Made by a program: the position numbers and the translations under genes
The notes under the pieces: generated by a model
The model's input: the letters and a program-made list of their open reading frames with translations, nothing else
Database searches by the model: none
Told to the model about the DNA's origin: nothing
Assembly: GCF_036711975.1 (NCBI RefSeq)
Contig: NC_091970.1
Coordinates: 5,029,501-5,093,500 of the forward strand
DNA: 64,000 nt
DNA from: Onthophagus taurus
Taxonomy: Eukaryota > Arthropoda > Insecta > Coleoptera > Scarabaeidae
Direction of reading: 5' to 3'
In this document: positions 1 through 13,700 of the stretch, piece by piece
How positions within the stretch are numbered: the stretch's first letter is position 1
How the letters are laid out: each line of letters begins with the position of its first letter

Positions 1-272
1 TTAACGTCCTTTTAGCGGCTTGTATAACGGACGTTAATAGACGATGTGCCATTTAGCATTTCTTCTCGTCTGAATAAGAACCTCCTTTAACCAAGTGCAC
101 TCGGTTCATTGCGTGTTTACCCCATAAATCTAGTTAATACGAACTCTTATACAAAGATATTCCATTCATCGAGAGGATTCTAAAACGATTCGAGATGAAA
201 TATGTTTAATAAATGTTTTGAGTTGATTTTAAAGTTGAGCGTTAAAATAACATTTTAGTTTTGAAATAATAC

Positions 273-342
273 AAAGAACCACATTGACTCATTTTAAACA
301 ATGCTAATTAACTTAACACATTCAGCGAATGTGTGGTTCTTT
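273..342. repeat. short inverted repeat
   Basis: AAAGAACCACA at about 273-283 is the reverse complement of TGTGGTTCTTT at about 333-343, with about 50 bp between. The arms are followed by further imperfect pairing (ATTG against CGAAT). It could be the ends of a small MITE-like element or chance. No target-site duplication is evident. Confidence 0.3.
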
Positions 343-2224
343 TATTTATGTATGATGTTAAATTCGTTTGGTGTTAATAACCACAACAGTATCTATTCAA
401 TGTAAACAAACGTGATTGGAATGGTTTAAGGGGAATTGTTTTAAACAATTGGGTGATTAATCGTAGAATTTCTTTCGAGTTGCCACGTTGTCGGGCGTTT
501 TCGATTATATTTCGCAGTGGGGAGTCACATTTGTACCAATTTAAGACACAAGGGAGGTCTAAGCCTTTAAAAACCTTTACCACATATCGAGATTTTTTAA
601 TTATACTAATGTTATTAGTCTTATTAAATTTATATACTTGATAAATAAAGTTTTGGTTTTCTAAAAATTCCTCTTAAAACTTTTAAAACTATAAAGTATC
701 GAATTTCTAAAGACTTTTGTTTCATTTGTCTCATTTAAGTATTGAAAAATTTGCAAAAAAAGTTTCTAAAAGACCACTTCCTGTGTGTCTGTCGCCACCA
801 AACACAATTTACGTCCGGCCCCTAATCTTTTAAGTCTTAAGCCTAGACTTGGCCGTCTCCTTCACGGCTGTTAAGTAATAAAAAAATAATCCTCCTAAAA
901 TGTCTGGACCGCGATGACAATAAGAAGAATACTCTTCAAAAGAGAAAATCTTCTTTATAAAATATTTAACCTTAAAACGGCCTTTAAAGTCTTATTTATT
1001 GACCAGAAGCCAAAGATAAAAATCTTTCGATGACCAACTAATGCACTCAACTAGGACGTTAAGAAAAGGTGTTCTCCGTGATTTATTTCGTGTCGAATCA
1101 TTATGTTCGATCGATCAAAGATAAGCTTTTAGATCTTTTCCATCCTGCTACCTCGTTTCTTTCAATTCCTTTTTTAACCTCGGGGTTTAAGTTTGCCTGA
1201 TGTTCCAGATCCAAAATACAAACAGGATATTTCGATTTTTTTACCCCGCAAGGCGTAAACCGTGATGATAGAACCCCAAACAAACCCCATTGTAACTATT
1301 CTTACTTTAAAATAAAAAAGAATCTTTTCAAATCAAAAATCCTACCTTTTCTGGGACGATCCATAAGGATAAGCCTTCTTTCGTGGGGAGTAAATTCACC
1401 TCGAAGATTAAGCATCATTTGAAATAGAAACAAAAAATTAGTTGTTACCGCAAAAATTAAAAAAGAAACCGGTTGATACAACGCTTTGAATCGCACAAGA
1501 ATAAAAATATTGAAAAGATCCTGTTTATATGGGTTAAAAGGGGGAAACTTTTTGAAACTTATGATAAGTATATGCGTGTGAAGGGCAAATAATAAACTAG
1601 AACTCTTCTAAATCATAAAAGGGACATCCCAATATATACCTGGTCATGGGAAACTCAACTTTAACAGGTAACTCATAACAGGTGATGTACAAATTTTTTT
1701 TGTTGTTGCCAACTCTCCCACACTTCGTTTTACTTCGTATATTTCGTTCATTCCAACACAAAAATGATTTTTGTAAATATCAAAACGAATAGGAATTGAA
1801 AAACTAAATAGTTTCGATTCTGATTAAGATCGAATTATAAATCAAATTGACTCACCCCTTTGTATTATTTAAAAGGCCGTTTAAAAACTTAGAATTGAAT
1901 AGAACCAGTTTAAAAAGTTAATGGAGCGCTTTCGGTTTTTCGAATGACAAAGAAGAACTCTCCGTTTTAAAAGTCGAGAGGTTTCGCGATTCGTATCAGA
2001 CGCCGCGACGAAAAGAGGACCTTTTTGTGATGCCCCCATTGTATTCCATCTTTTTATGTGTATTATGGATGAGCCGTTTAAAAACAGCCCGAGATAAGGA
2101 GTTCTAAGAAACCAATACGAGTTGAATACTAACAGATTATACTCTATTTTTTAATTCGGAGGAGTTTTTTTCAAATTGAAGCACCAAAAAGAATTAAAAT
2201 TCATTAGGAAAATTCGAGATGTTG

Positions 2225-2375
2225 CCGGCCGCCTAGAAACATTCGGGTTTAGCAGCACCAGAATGATTTCACTTCTCGGTTTTGTGTTAGTTCTAGTTTT
2301 AGTTCAATAAAAGTATATAACATGGTTATATCTTATGCTAACTAGCGCTACCTACCACTACCACTATTTATAACA
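2225..2375 (-). repeat. copy 1 of dispersed ACTAG-rich repeat family
   Basis: Read on the minus strand, this segment runs GTGGTAGGTAGCGCTAGTTA, then a TATA-rich stretch, then CTAGAACTAACAC, then a stretch resembling GTTTAGC and CCCGAATGTTTCTAG. The same blocks in the same order occur at 26640-26775 on the plus strand, so this is an inverted copy of that family. A third copy lies at 10530-10735. It has no coding capacity. Confidence 0.65.
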
Positions 2376-5300
2376 ATTTTATTAATTATGATTTGTTATT
2401 ATAATATAACTTACTTATTTTGAATACTTAAATTCCATTAATTCCAACGTAATTTAAACGACTAACAATACACAACGACGACATAACCTTAAATGTCAAA
2501 AAATAATAAAATTTATTTATTTAAAGTTGGCAGATTTGAAAGTCGGCCATGTTGGGTGACGTAGTAATAGCGCGAAAATTGAATCAATCAAATTTATGTA
2601 ATGTTCAAAAAGCGAATTTAATTTTTTTTAACTTAAAATGCACGAACGTGATGTTGCAACAACTATTGAGATTATCGTCTATTTAAACGAGTCACGTACA
2701 AAAAGAAATTTGGACATTGGCTATTTTTTTCTTTCGGCCAGGTGAGAAATGGTTAAAGACAAAAAAAAACATTCAGGTAAAGTTAAACCCATCTTCAATC
2801 ACGTACGAAAACAAAACCAACAAAATCCTCCAAAGGCGTCGTTAAACCACTTCTAATTAGCTATAAAGAATTTAACAAGACTCTTAAATTTTACAACCCA
2901 AAGGTTTGAAAATCGATGTAAAGTTTTACGTGATGAAAAAGAAGTTACGGTTGTTAAGTTTTTTGCGATTCTTTTTAGTATTTGTTGTAAAATTGTACAA
3001 TTTGTCTTGTTTAATCGTTGAAACAGTTACGTTACAAGTTGTTTTCTACCAAACAGAACGTGACACAGTTATGGTGTTGTTACAAACTAGGAAGAGACGG
3101 TCTTAATTGGTTCGAGATCTCTCATGAATAGTGAAATTGGAACGGGTGATTACAAAGATTAGAGCTTGTGTAGCGCACATTAAGGAGGAGATTTGCATGT
3201 CCAGAAAGTGTAAAAGAATCAAAAAGAAGTCATGAAACTTAAGAGTAACCAATTAGAAAGGATAATAATACATTTATTTCCCACCTTTTTTTGTGATTAT
3301 TTAATTTTGCACCCCAACCAAGCTAATCCAGTTTTCCTTTTTGTAAAAGCACCCCTCGTTTCTACGGGGGATTAAAAATTGAATCAAATATTTAAATAAA
3401 TAAATATTTAATGAATCAATTTTAGTTTGAATTTTAATTTTTTTCCCCTTTAAATCGCTAAACTGTGACGTATCCGTTCTTTTCTACTCTCTTTTGTACT
3501 GTTGAGAGTTGACAGGAAGTACAGTTGACCGGAAATGACCGCTCTACTTGTTTTAACTCGTCACAGACCGTGCGATATTATTACCGGGCACGATATGGAG
3601 TAAAAAAAGTATTAATAGTGTTCGTGATTTACTCTTTTCGGCGATGGTGAGGATGTTGGGTTATTATTATTCAGGAAAAGGGACGACTATAAAGGGATAT
3701 CCTGTTCTGTTCGGAAACGTATCAATTGCTATTTACTCGTTTGATGAAATATTAATTTTCTCAATCCATATCTTGATAAAGTTGGATTCTCCCCTTGGTA
3801 TCTAGGGATTTAAGGATCGATAATTCGTATCATTCCGTACAACGTCTCATATTTCCATGTTAAACTAAAATATTTTTTTATAAACAGGAAGTTTGATCAT
3901 GAGATGTTTATATTTATTCTTTTATTAGTCATATGCCCGTGATATTTGATTTTATCTAAATAAACTTTAACTATATTTACTTTTCTTCATCTTTTAAGAA
4001 GATTACATAAATAAACGCACCTCAATAAATAAAGTTACAGCAAAACTTATCTAACTGCAAAAATTTTAATCTAAAAGTCTAATCTAAAAGTATTCTTTAT
4101 GTAAGCACGTGTGTTTAAATTGTCTTTTAAACGTCAATTGCAGCGTAGTTAAACAATCCAGTTTCAATTAACGCACCCCTGCTTCAATTTCGCTTATTTG
4201 GGGGAAGTTAATTTCCCAACCCCTTCACCAAAACGTATTCAAAGAGGGCTCCGTAATCTAAATTAACTAGAGATTTTTTTTTAATACTTACATATTTTAA
4301 ATAAAATTTCAAATGATTCACGATACAAAACAATGACACCTCAAATGTCAAAAAAAAAACAATAATTTTTTTTAGGTTGGTGGATTTGAAACCGGCCATT
4401 GTTGATGACGTAGTTGTAGCTGGAAAATTGTCAAATTCAACAAATTACATTAAAGTTAATGTTATAAACACTACAAAAATTAATCATCAAAATTAAATTA
4501 GTACTTTTAGAATGTTATTAAAAATTTATAGAAACGAAAATAATTTTAAAATTGACATGTAAACCTAATTTAACCTAAAAAAAAGTCATCACCTGTACCT
4601 TTTGAATCTTAAACCCGAACGGCAGATGGTTTAGAAATCAGAGAAAGGTCGAAATCTCATTAAGGGATGATGGTGTTGGCCGCCACATTAACCAACTGGT
4701 TCTTTTTGAGTTAAATTTTTTTTTTATTAAAACTGTCAATAAAATGTGTGTGAAGTTAGGTTCGCACCAAAATAATTGACAATCATAAAAATCCTAACCA
4801 AATTTTTTTAATTTTATAAATTAATTATTAACTAATTTCCCGTTTGAAGGTAAAAATCATCTTGTATTTAGGTTGGTTGTGTTCAATTGTGTATTCACAT
4901 GCAATGAAATCTTTCTACCGTAAACGAATACAACGTCGACGTTCCTAATTATTACCTACGTTTTGTTTAGAAGATCAGAATTAGGACTTCCTGTTGCTAA
5001 AAAGATAAGCCGCTTCCTGTAAATGGTAAAGCACGGTATTTTAAGTACTTATATTTCAAAAACTTGTAAGTCAACAAACAAAAGGGGTTCATTTTTAGAT
5101 TTTGGTAAAAACGACCACCCGCTAAGAATTTTTATGAGACTAATGAGTGAGGACCACTTGAAAAGGCTTTTAAAAATAAAAAGAATGAATTTATTGAGTG
5201 GTTTTTAAGTCCAAAACTAGAAATAGAAAAAAATCTTTTTGAAACTAAGCAAATGTGAGGTTTGGTTCATTTTTGCAAACCCCTCGCTTTTTTTTCCTTC

Positions 5301-6805
5301 TTCTTATAAATATTTTATGTGAGGGTTGATTGCGTTTCTGTTGACTTTAGGTGGTTGCTTCAATGGACTGAAAGAACTTCCTTATTTCTCTTGAGACTCA
5401 ATCCCCATCTTGTTCTTTCCCCATTTTTCTTTTTCTTTTGGGAACCAAACTCATTAATTTAAAATATTTATTTTTTTCCTCGTTTCTTTTTTAAGTTATC
5501 GATACCTTTCTACAACCACATGTTTCTTCTTCCGCATCCTCTTAAAAAAATTCTTAGCAAAAAAAGATCTCCAGATTTTTCCTCTTTTTATTTTTTTTTC
5601 TTTCTTAGTTTTTTTTTATACACCTTCTGTTGTGGATAAAAAAGAAGGCGGATATATCGTAATATTTCCATATTGGAGGCGTACAATTTGTACATCCGGT
5701 CCCGGTAGAGATTTTTTTAAGCGCGGCGAACAAAAAAACTACCCTCTTTTCGGATGAGCGTTATAAAAGAATCTTATAAAGGGTCTACATATACATAGCC
5801 ATAGGCACATGTGGGAGTAAGATCCAGGTTCTTTTTAAAAATCTACCACAAGAAAAAGAAGAACAGGTGGACACAAAAACTGGGTGAAACGAGAATACCT
5901 CCTATAAATAATTCTTATCATGTTCAAAACAGAAATTTAACTCAAACATTGATTAAAATTAAACGTGATTCTGCATTAAGTTTTATTTATATAATTTAGA
6001 TTGATTATATTCTCCCCTTTCTATTTAAAGTGCATTACTAATAAGAAGGTTTTGTATTTGAACACGTGTGCATTCACTAAGACCGTTTTAGACAATGAAA
6101 TAGAGCAGACTTTGAAAGAGGATGATGAAGACAGGAAGTTTTGGATTTATTCATTGACATAAAACAATCTTTTTTAATCGTGTCAAGACATAGCTTCATA
6201 AAAATTCTTTAGGCGCCTCAAAAAGAAGTAGTTCTAGGTTAAATGCTTTATACCCATACTAACTAAATCGCCTCGCCGAAGTTATTTGGAGTAACTCAAA
6301 CACGTTTCATGAATTTTAATCGATTCGTTTTAATTTTTGTTTGTTAGTTTTTATTTTGAGGTAATAAATTCTCAACTCTCGTTGTAAATGGGTGTGAAAT
6401 CGAACGAGCTTTTTTACGAGCCTTAACAAGAAAAGAAAAAAATTAGAGAAACTTGTTTAACCATTTTTATAGTTTCAAAATAAGTCATTTGTGTTTTAAC
6501 CCACACGTATTTACAATTTTGTTCTTTTAAAATGAGTTTAACGGACATCGTATCGCTTAAAGGGGGAGATAAAATATTTCGTTTAAAAGCTTTACCGTGG
6601 AGCTTTTAAGTGAAGTTTCCGCTATGAGGGAAACAAAGAATGATAAACAAAAAAATATAAATTTAAAAATATTAATATCTAGGTTATGTTACTCAAGTTT
6701 TTGTAATTTCATTTTAATAGATTACAATAGATGGCGCTTTTGAAGTCTGCCGAGATTAATTCTTTCAAGTATCACAAACACCAAGACTACATTGCTTGCA
6801 AAAGA

Positions 6806-7279
6806 CTAAACACTGCTGATAGAGGACTTTGGCCAGCATAATTTCAGATTTTCTTTGCAGTTTAATGTTTTGTCCGATTTCCAGAGCTTTGAGTAACACC
6901 GTGAGACCAAGCTTAGCTTACTTGAAACGAGTGATTCTGTGAAAATCACAAACCAAAATCAATCAATAAGTATTTCATTACCTTGGAGGATATTTATAAT
7001 AAAACTGTAAATGTCCTCATTTTGAACTATGTCATTCATTTAAAGCGATAAGCACAACGTGTTGAACCCGCAGTGTAATTTGTTGGAGTGTGCATGTTAA
7101 TATAGTTTTTTTGCACATACCTTAAAACCAAAGTCGATTCCATCCTAGAAAAAAATTAATATGTTAATACATCTTGATTGAGAACATCATAGAGTTAATT
7201 TTACCTTTAAATCCTTCTTCGCGGTAAAGTATACACTTCTCAGTCAGCAATACATCTTGTTCAGCGTTGAGATTTTTAA
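6806..7279 (-). pseudogene. possible spliced minus-strand gene fragment
   Basis: Three minus-strand blocks have good splice borders and compatible phases: 7279-7205 (acceptor TTTTGCAG, donor AAAG/GTAAAA), 7026-6982 (donor CCAAG/GTAATG) and 6936-6806 (acceptor TTTTCACAG, ending in TAG). Joined, they give about 82 open codons beginning KNLNAEQDVLLTEKCILYRE. A 24-bp block between them (7144-7121) also has clean acceptor and donor sites, but would bring in a stop if included. I recognise no family. A second frame of the last block is also open for about 45 codons, so chance openness is a real worry. No 5' exon with a start codon could be fixed. It could be a real lineage-specific gene end, a decayed gene or a lncRNA. 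Confidence 0.28.
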
Positions 7280-7439
7280 CTGCAAAAGATAAATGAATAA
7301 AAAATTGACGGTAAAGAAGATGTTACGATGAAAGAAAAAGAATAAATAAAAAAAGATGTGAGATGAGAGTGGGTGTTGTTGCTACCATGAGGAATTACGC
7401 GGCATACTCTTCTTCAAAGAGACGTGCGCTTATGGTGGG

Positions 7440-7520
7440 AGGTGAAAACCTTCCGCAGTTCATAGAGTTCGAACGGAACGCTCGTCAGTCGGTCTTCTGC
7501 TTAGTTCGGTTGAGGAACGA
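7440..7520 (+). promoter_or_regulatory. candidate initiator-type core promoter for the CLCA-like gene
   Basis: A CpG-richer patch surrounds CGTCAGTCGG, an arthropod-type initiator (TCAGT, +1 A at 7487). About 28 bases downstream lies GGAAC, which fits the downstream promoter element loosely (4 of 5). The first ATG of the CLCA-like gene is 270 bp downstream, a reasonable 5' UTR. There is no TATA box. Weak evidence. Confidence 0.3.
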
Positions 7521-7756
7521 CGTCGACCGTCCTCCAGCAGTCCTCAACAGAGCGTGACTATAACGTCCGGTATCGCGGGGTTTTGTATGGTACAAGTTAC
7601 CACGACAACAACGAACGTGATCAATACAATAAACTCTATTTTGTGCGTCTAAAATAAAACAATTTTGTGCCCCAAAAATTGTAATGTGTAAAAATCATTA
7701 ATTCAAAAAGAAAATAGAATCAATTTAGAAGATAAGAAGCAAAAATAACCAGAGAA

Positions 7757-10700
7757 ATGGAGGGATTCAAATTCTTCCTCCTAATTTTGATCACTTCTTC
7801 AGTTGGAATTAATTCCTTGGAATTAAAATCGGGGGCTTACGAAGATTTAGTCATCACGATTTCCGATGAAGTGCCAGCGAATAGATGCAAAGATATTCTC
7901 TTAAACCTTGAGGTAAGAATTGGATTTTTTATTTGTAATTTCTCATCAATTTCAATGCGAAATGAATCACGATTTATTCGTAATTTTTGTTTAAAAATAG
8001 CTTTGAAATAACTTTGTAAATAACTTTGTCCATAAATTTCGTAACCATTGAAAATTGAGGACGCAAACATCGAATTACAAAAGAAAATAAATCGATTCGA
8101 AAAAAATTACGTAATTAAGTTGCAAAATAAAAAGGAAATTCGATGAACCCCACGATTTATAATGAATCATCGTTTTTGCACCCCTATTTGTAACTTATAG
8201 CATTTATTTATTGATTAATGAAGCCTTAAAAAACTTAGAAACGAGATGAGTAATAAAAAATGTAATCTTCGGCATTTTTTCAAGGTTACTAATAAACAAT
8301 TACGTTTTGCACAACAACGTATTAAGCGGTTAACGTGACGTAAGATGTTTTGTAAACTCAAGGATTTAAAATTAAAAAATAATATCAAAATTAAATCATC
8401 GCAACGTGAGAACTCAAACTCAACTCGGAAGAATCTCCCGAAGAATAAAGCAGTTTAAAACGACTTCGTGAGTATTTCGACGTCGAATCGAAATTACCGC
8501 TTTTCGTAATCCGACAATCATCATCATAACGTAATTCTAAAAATTACACTTAAAAAGAATCAATTAAAATCAAATAAAAAAAAAATTGAGGTTAGATTGA
8601 GTCGTAAAGCCGCGACTCATTTAATTAATTCAAAAAAATGCGGATGTTAATTTAAATTCGTCGCAACATTTTTTAAAACATACCAAAGCGTGGGCGAGTC
8701 CCAACAATGACTTGTTTTGCAATGTTTAAATCACTTAAATTATTGCGTAATTAAATTTTTGGTTAACTTTTTTAATGTGTCAATGTCAATTTGACATTAA
8801 AAAAAAGTTAGGTTAAAAATTATTTTAGTTATTAGAAAGCTAAGAAAATATCTAATTACAAAAATTTTCTTTCGTTTTGCTCATATTGTTGAGCGTTAAC
8901 TGTACTTACCCGCGCAAAACAAGAAATTGAGGTCGCCGAAGAAGTCTTCTTTAGAAAGCTTCAGCGCGGAGATTCATCTCGAGATCGCTTCTTTTGCGGT
9001 ACATCACCGCCGCACCGTGTGAAAGTCGTATTTTTTAGCGCATAGAGATCACATTCTTGAGACGATTCGCTTTGATCGGGTGTTAAATTCGCTTCTTTTC
9101 AACTAAAAAACGTTAAAGATTTTGTTGTTGTCATGGAAACCGGTTTAAGTTAAATTAAAAACTGCCAACTTAATTTTTTTTAATTCTTAATGGTTGGTAT
9201 TAATTCAGTCAAAAATCAATCTGTCAAATAAAACAAATAACCTAAAAATATTTTAATTTTCTTTTTCTTTATTTTAAGGTAAGAAAAACAAAGAGAACTT
9301 TCTAAATAAGCGAAAAAAGCTTTCACTTCTCTATTTTCTTTTCCATTACAATTTCTAAATCAATTTTTTTAATTTGTTTATATTTTCATTATGAATGTTT
9401 ACAGTTACATAAGATTTAATTGAGAATAATGATTTAAAGGTCGTGGGATCTTTAAACAAGAACCTTTTTTGTGTAAATAAACCTTGTTTTATTTAAAACC
9501 TCATCGCAATTCAAACAAAAAATAGGGAAATGAAATTAATCACTTCTATTTGGCCCCAATAAACGATAATCATGCAATTTCCATTCACCAAAGATAATTA
9601 AATGAAGCGATTAAAAAAGAAAATAAGATTTATTTTTGTTTAGTTTTAGAAAATCGTGATTCACGAGACTAGTTTATAAAAAAAAAGATTGTTTGGATGA
9701 CTCCGAACCGGGAAAAGAGAAAGGTAAAGATCTCTTAGAAGCACGTTTTCAGATGCATCTTCATGAAAAGGTCAAAAAGGAAAGGTTACGAAGCTCAACT
9801 TGGTTTGTGAACCTTTTAAAACATAAAGAAACTTTAAAACAAAATTCCCGCCCGGAATTTCGTTATCTCAAGATAACGTCCAACTCAAAAGACTTTTAGA
9901 CCACATTAAAAACGAAAAAAATAAAAAAGAAATAAAAATACTTGTAAAGAGAAGAAGGGTCTCGTTGTTTTAATCGTTATCTTAATGGGTTTTCTTCTTT
10001 CCAAGAATCACTTCCTGCCAGAGTCTATAACACGCTTTGTGTTTATTAATTAATTGCGTAAACGTTTTATTCACGCTCTTTGGCCGTTCTTATATTACAA
10101 CATGTTGTGGTTTTTGTCTCGTGCTGGAGGAGAAAAACGCTTTAAAAAACGACTTTAAATAGCATAGTAGGTAAAGTGAAGCCAAAAAACTACGGATGAA
10201 TCTCGTAACTTGATAGGTAAGAAAAAAGGCTTATGGTTCAACGACAGCTGGTTAACGAATATTTTTCGAAGACCTTATGGTGTTTTAAAATAAAAAATTT
10301 TAAAACAGGTGCTTCACTTTAAATTATCTTAACTGCATCTTGTTTTCATAATATATTTAATTATTATTTTGACACTCTCTTATTATTAGAATTCTCGGCA
10401 ATCTTCTTCTATTTGTGCCATTTCCGCTATCGTAGGTTAGTGATCACGTCCGCAGCTCTGATAAGGTCTTCAAAGTTTAAACCTGTCCAATTCCTGGGAT
10501 TCCGCATCCATGACAGTTTCCTTCTACCAAGTCTTCTGGGTTTAGCCGTGCGTTCGAATGTTTCTAGTTCTCGGTCTAGTGTTAGTTCTAGTTTTACACT
10601 ACCACTATCACTAGAATTAACACAATACCTAGAATTAGAATCATTCAGGTTTAGCCGTCTTGGGAGACGTGCGGCTAATTCTCGATCTAGTGTTAGTTTT

Positions 10701-13700
10701 AGTTTTACACTATCACTGCAGTCATTATTAATGCATTTTCTTATAAACGCGCGTTATTCTTTTTATTTCCTTATGCATGTTGTGCATGTCATTCTTGCTT
10801 TGAAATTAATCGATTTCCTCGCATTTGTCCCTCATCAAGCAATACTTTATTGAAAAGTAATAATACCACGAACTAACTACTTTTATACAAGTTGAAATTG
10901 TTTTAAAAACTGGATACAATTTTTTTGTAATTGTTCTTCTGCCTTATAAATATTCTGGATATTTTCCATAGTTTCCTTGCTAGCTTCCCGATGGTTCTCC
11001 TCAAATCGAATGTAGGCAAAAATGAATACTGCTGTTCTAGTTAGTTCTAGTTAGTTCTATTCGGCTTGGGTTGCTTTCTAGTTAGGTTGTGTTGCTTCCG
11101 AGCTGGTTTCCTTTCGGGTTGGGTTGGCGCCACAAGTGTTTTCGTAATACCTGCAGATTTGCAAATTAGATACTGGTTGTTAAGATTATATACTAAGCCT
11201 CTTTACCATAATAATATATTTTTTCTATTTTTTTCAGACGGTCCTTTCAAGCGCATCAAACTACTTATTCTCAGCTCTCCATGGTCGCGCATTTATCCGA
11301 TCATCAACGGTGATTCTTCCCACATCGTGGCCAAATTCTTGTTCTCCAAACAAAGTTGTTGCAGCTTCCGGCGAAGAATCCGACATAACAATATTACCCG
11401 GCGACGCATCAAAAGGAAAAATGTGGACCCAACAATCCGGAGGTTGCGGAAAAAGCGGTGATCAAATATATTTCGGTTATAAATCGTTGGAAAATAAAGA
11501 TTCATCGTTGGGGCATTTATTAGTGAAAGAATTCGCGATGTATCGATACGGCGTTTTTGAAGAGAAAGGTTATAGAAATAACCCGATTCATCCGCTTTGT
11601 TATTACGATAAAAATAGTGAAGTTAAAGTAACAGGGTGTTCGGATTTCCCGATTAACGACGACGGGATTTGCGCTGGAAACGAAAATTATAACATCTCAA
11701 ATATGGTCGATTCAAAAGCGAGAACTTCGATTATGTTCGCGCCAGAAGTTCCTTCGGTTTCTATGTTTTGCGACGACGGCAACCACGATTCTTACGCCCC
11801 AACGAAACATAATTTACTTTGTAATCGCCGAAACACTTTTGATGTGATCCTCCAACACTCCGATTTTCATAGTTACTCAGTTGATAATTCAAAAACCATC
11901 GCGAACACTTCATCGAAAATAACTTACAAAAAGCATTACTCAACTCGATACGTTTTTGTGATTGAAAATACGAAAAATATGGCGGTGAGGGAATCTTGGA
12001 ACTTTTTGCGCTCGGCAATTAGAAAGTGGGTTAATTTCGATTTGCCTGATAACTCCGAAGTTGGGCTTGTTTTAACGAACGATTCTGATGCGGTTATCGC
12101 AACGCCGATTAAACGGTTTAAAAGCGAGGATAAATATATGATTGATTCGGCGCTTCCTTATTATACGTCGGAAACGAGTCAATCTCCGTGTTTGCATTGC
12201 GCTATAACGAAAGGGTTGGATATGTTTAATGAGATGCCATCCCCTGCGACTAAGGTTATGATTATTATTTCGGCGGGGGTTAATAATAACTCGCAATTAA
12301 ACGATGTTGTTAAGAAAGTTAAAGAAAACAAGATTAAAATAGCCTCGATAACTTATCCGAATCAAATTAGACAGAGGAGTTTGGATTTTTTGGCCGAATT
12401 AACAAACGGGGTTGCTTACACAGTTAACGAGCAAAAACAAAACGTTGTGCATAGCATGATTTCGACGTATTTCGAGTTATCCAATGTCCTTTACAACATC
12501 ATTGAGAGATATTACGCAGGGAATAAAAACGAAATTGCATTCGAAATTCATCGGAGGGAGATTAAAAGCGATCGATCTTCGATTACGGGGAGTTTTTACG
12601 TCGATGAGAACGTCTCGGCCCCCATTAAATTTATGTTGTACACTCACAACCCAAGTCCGTTAATAAGAAGCATGGAATTAGTGAGTCCTAGCCAACAAAT
12701 TTTCCGGCAACGCGCCGATTTGCTGGATGTCAAAATAATTTCGATTCGCCCGAACATGACCGAAACGGGAACTTGGACTTACAGCATTGAACCGGTTACG
12801 GGAAACCCACAACCTCACTTCTTACAGGTGACAACAACCCCGAGGAATCGCTCCTCCGAAATCATTCGATCGAAATTTTGGGTCTCCAAATCAAATTTGA
12901 CCCCCCCCATTTTATACGTAGAAGTGAAAATGGGGAATAACCCCATCATTTCGGCTAAAGTCGAGGTTAAAATCACTAAATACGAAGAGAATGGGTCGAT
13001 TTTGCACCAAGAAGTCCTCCAATTATTCGACACGGGCTCCGGGGATCCTGATATTAACAAAAATGATGGGATTTATTCACGGTATCATAACCCCTACGTT
13101 AGCGGAGCTGGGAATTATGAGTACCAAGTCGTCGTTAACGACAACGGAAACACCGCTTATATTTATCAAGCCATCCCTTACGGATTTGAAAGCGTCAACC
13201 CAAAACGCGCGATCACCATGGCTCCTTTCGAGCGATTCTTAACCCCCATCACGTTAGAAATAACCCAAGCCGAAATCAATTTCGGAAATGAAAACCAATT
13301 GGGAAAAATCCTAGATTTAAAGGTTGATGTTAAAGAGGAAAAAGCGATTTTATCTTGGACATCCCCCGATATGGGCGGGCATGAAGTCTCATTCTACGAC
13401 ATTAAATTCGCCGAAAACATCCAAGATATCACCGATAACTTCGAAATGAAAACGAGAAATTGGGAGGGAACCCCACACGCTTTAAGCACAGGTTCCGACA
13501 CCTCCTTTTCGCTAGATTTCTCACAACGCAAAGACCTCCTCGATAAACCCCTATATTTTGCGATCAAATCAACGTCAAAAGTCTCATCGATCACAACGAT
13601 TTCAAACTACATCCGAATTTACATCAAATCTCCACCTCCCCCATCGACAATTTCACCGACTTTCCCAACTAACGATCACTCCTTAACCCCGATCGATGAT

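Larger units (their letters stand above)
1..6805. other. gene-poor AT-rich flank
   Basis: I find no convincing coding exon, RNA gene or intact mobile element here. Open frames are short (about 60-70 codons), lack family resemblance and are interrupted as expected for AT-rich noncoding DNA. It holds a small inverted repeat (273-342), one copy of a dispersed ACTAG-rich repeat (2225-2375) and a TAGATGGCGC motif near 6729. It could be intergenic or part of an intron of a gene lying to the left. Confidence 0.5.

Noticed and set aside
7363-7557. 64-codon open frame in the CpG-richer patch before the CLCA-like gene
   Set aside because: No recognisable domain. The region is better read as promoter and 5' UTR, with an initiator inside the frame.
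10413-10853. 146-codon plus-strand open frame, Ser/Leu-rich
   Set aside because: It runs across the antisense of a LINE tail and across the ACTAG repeat. Its serine/leucine richness comes from the repeat words, and it has no family signature.
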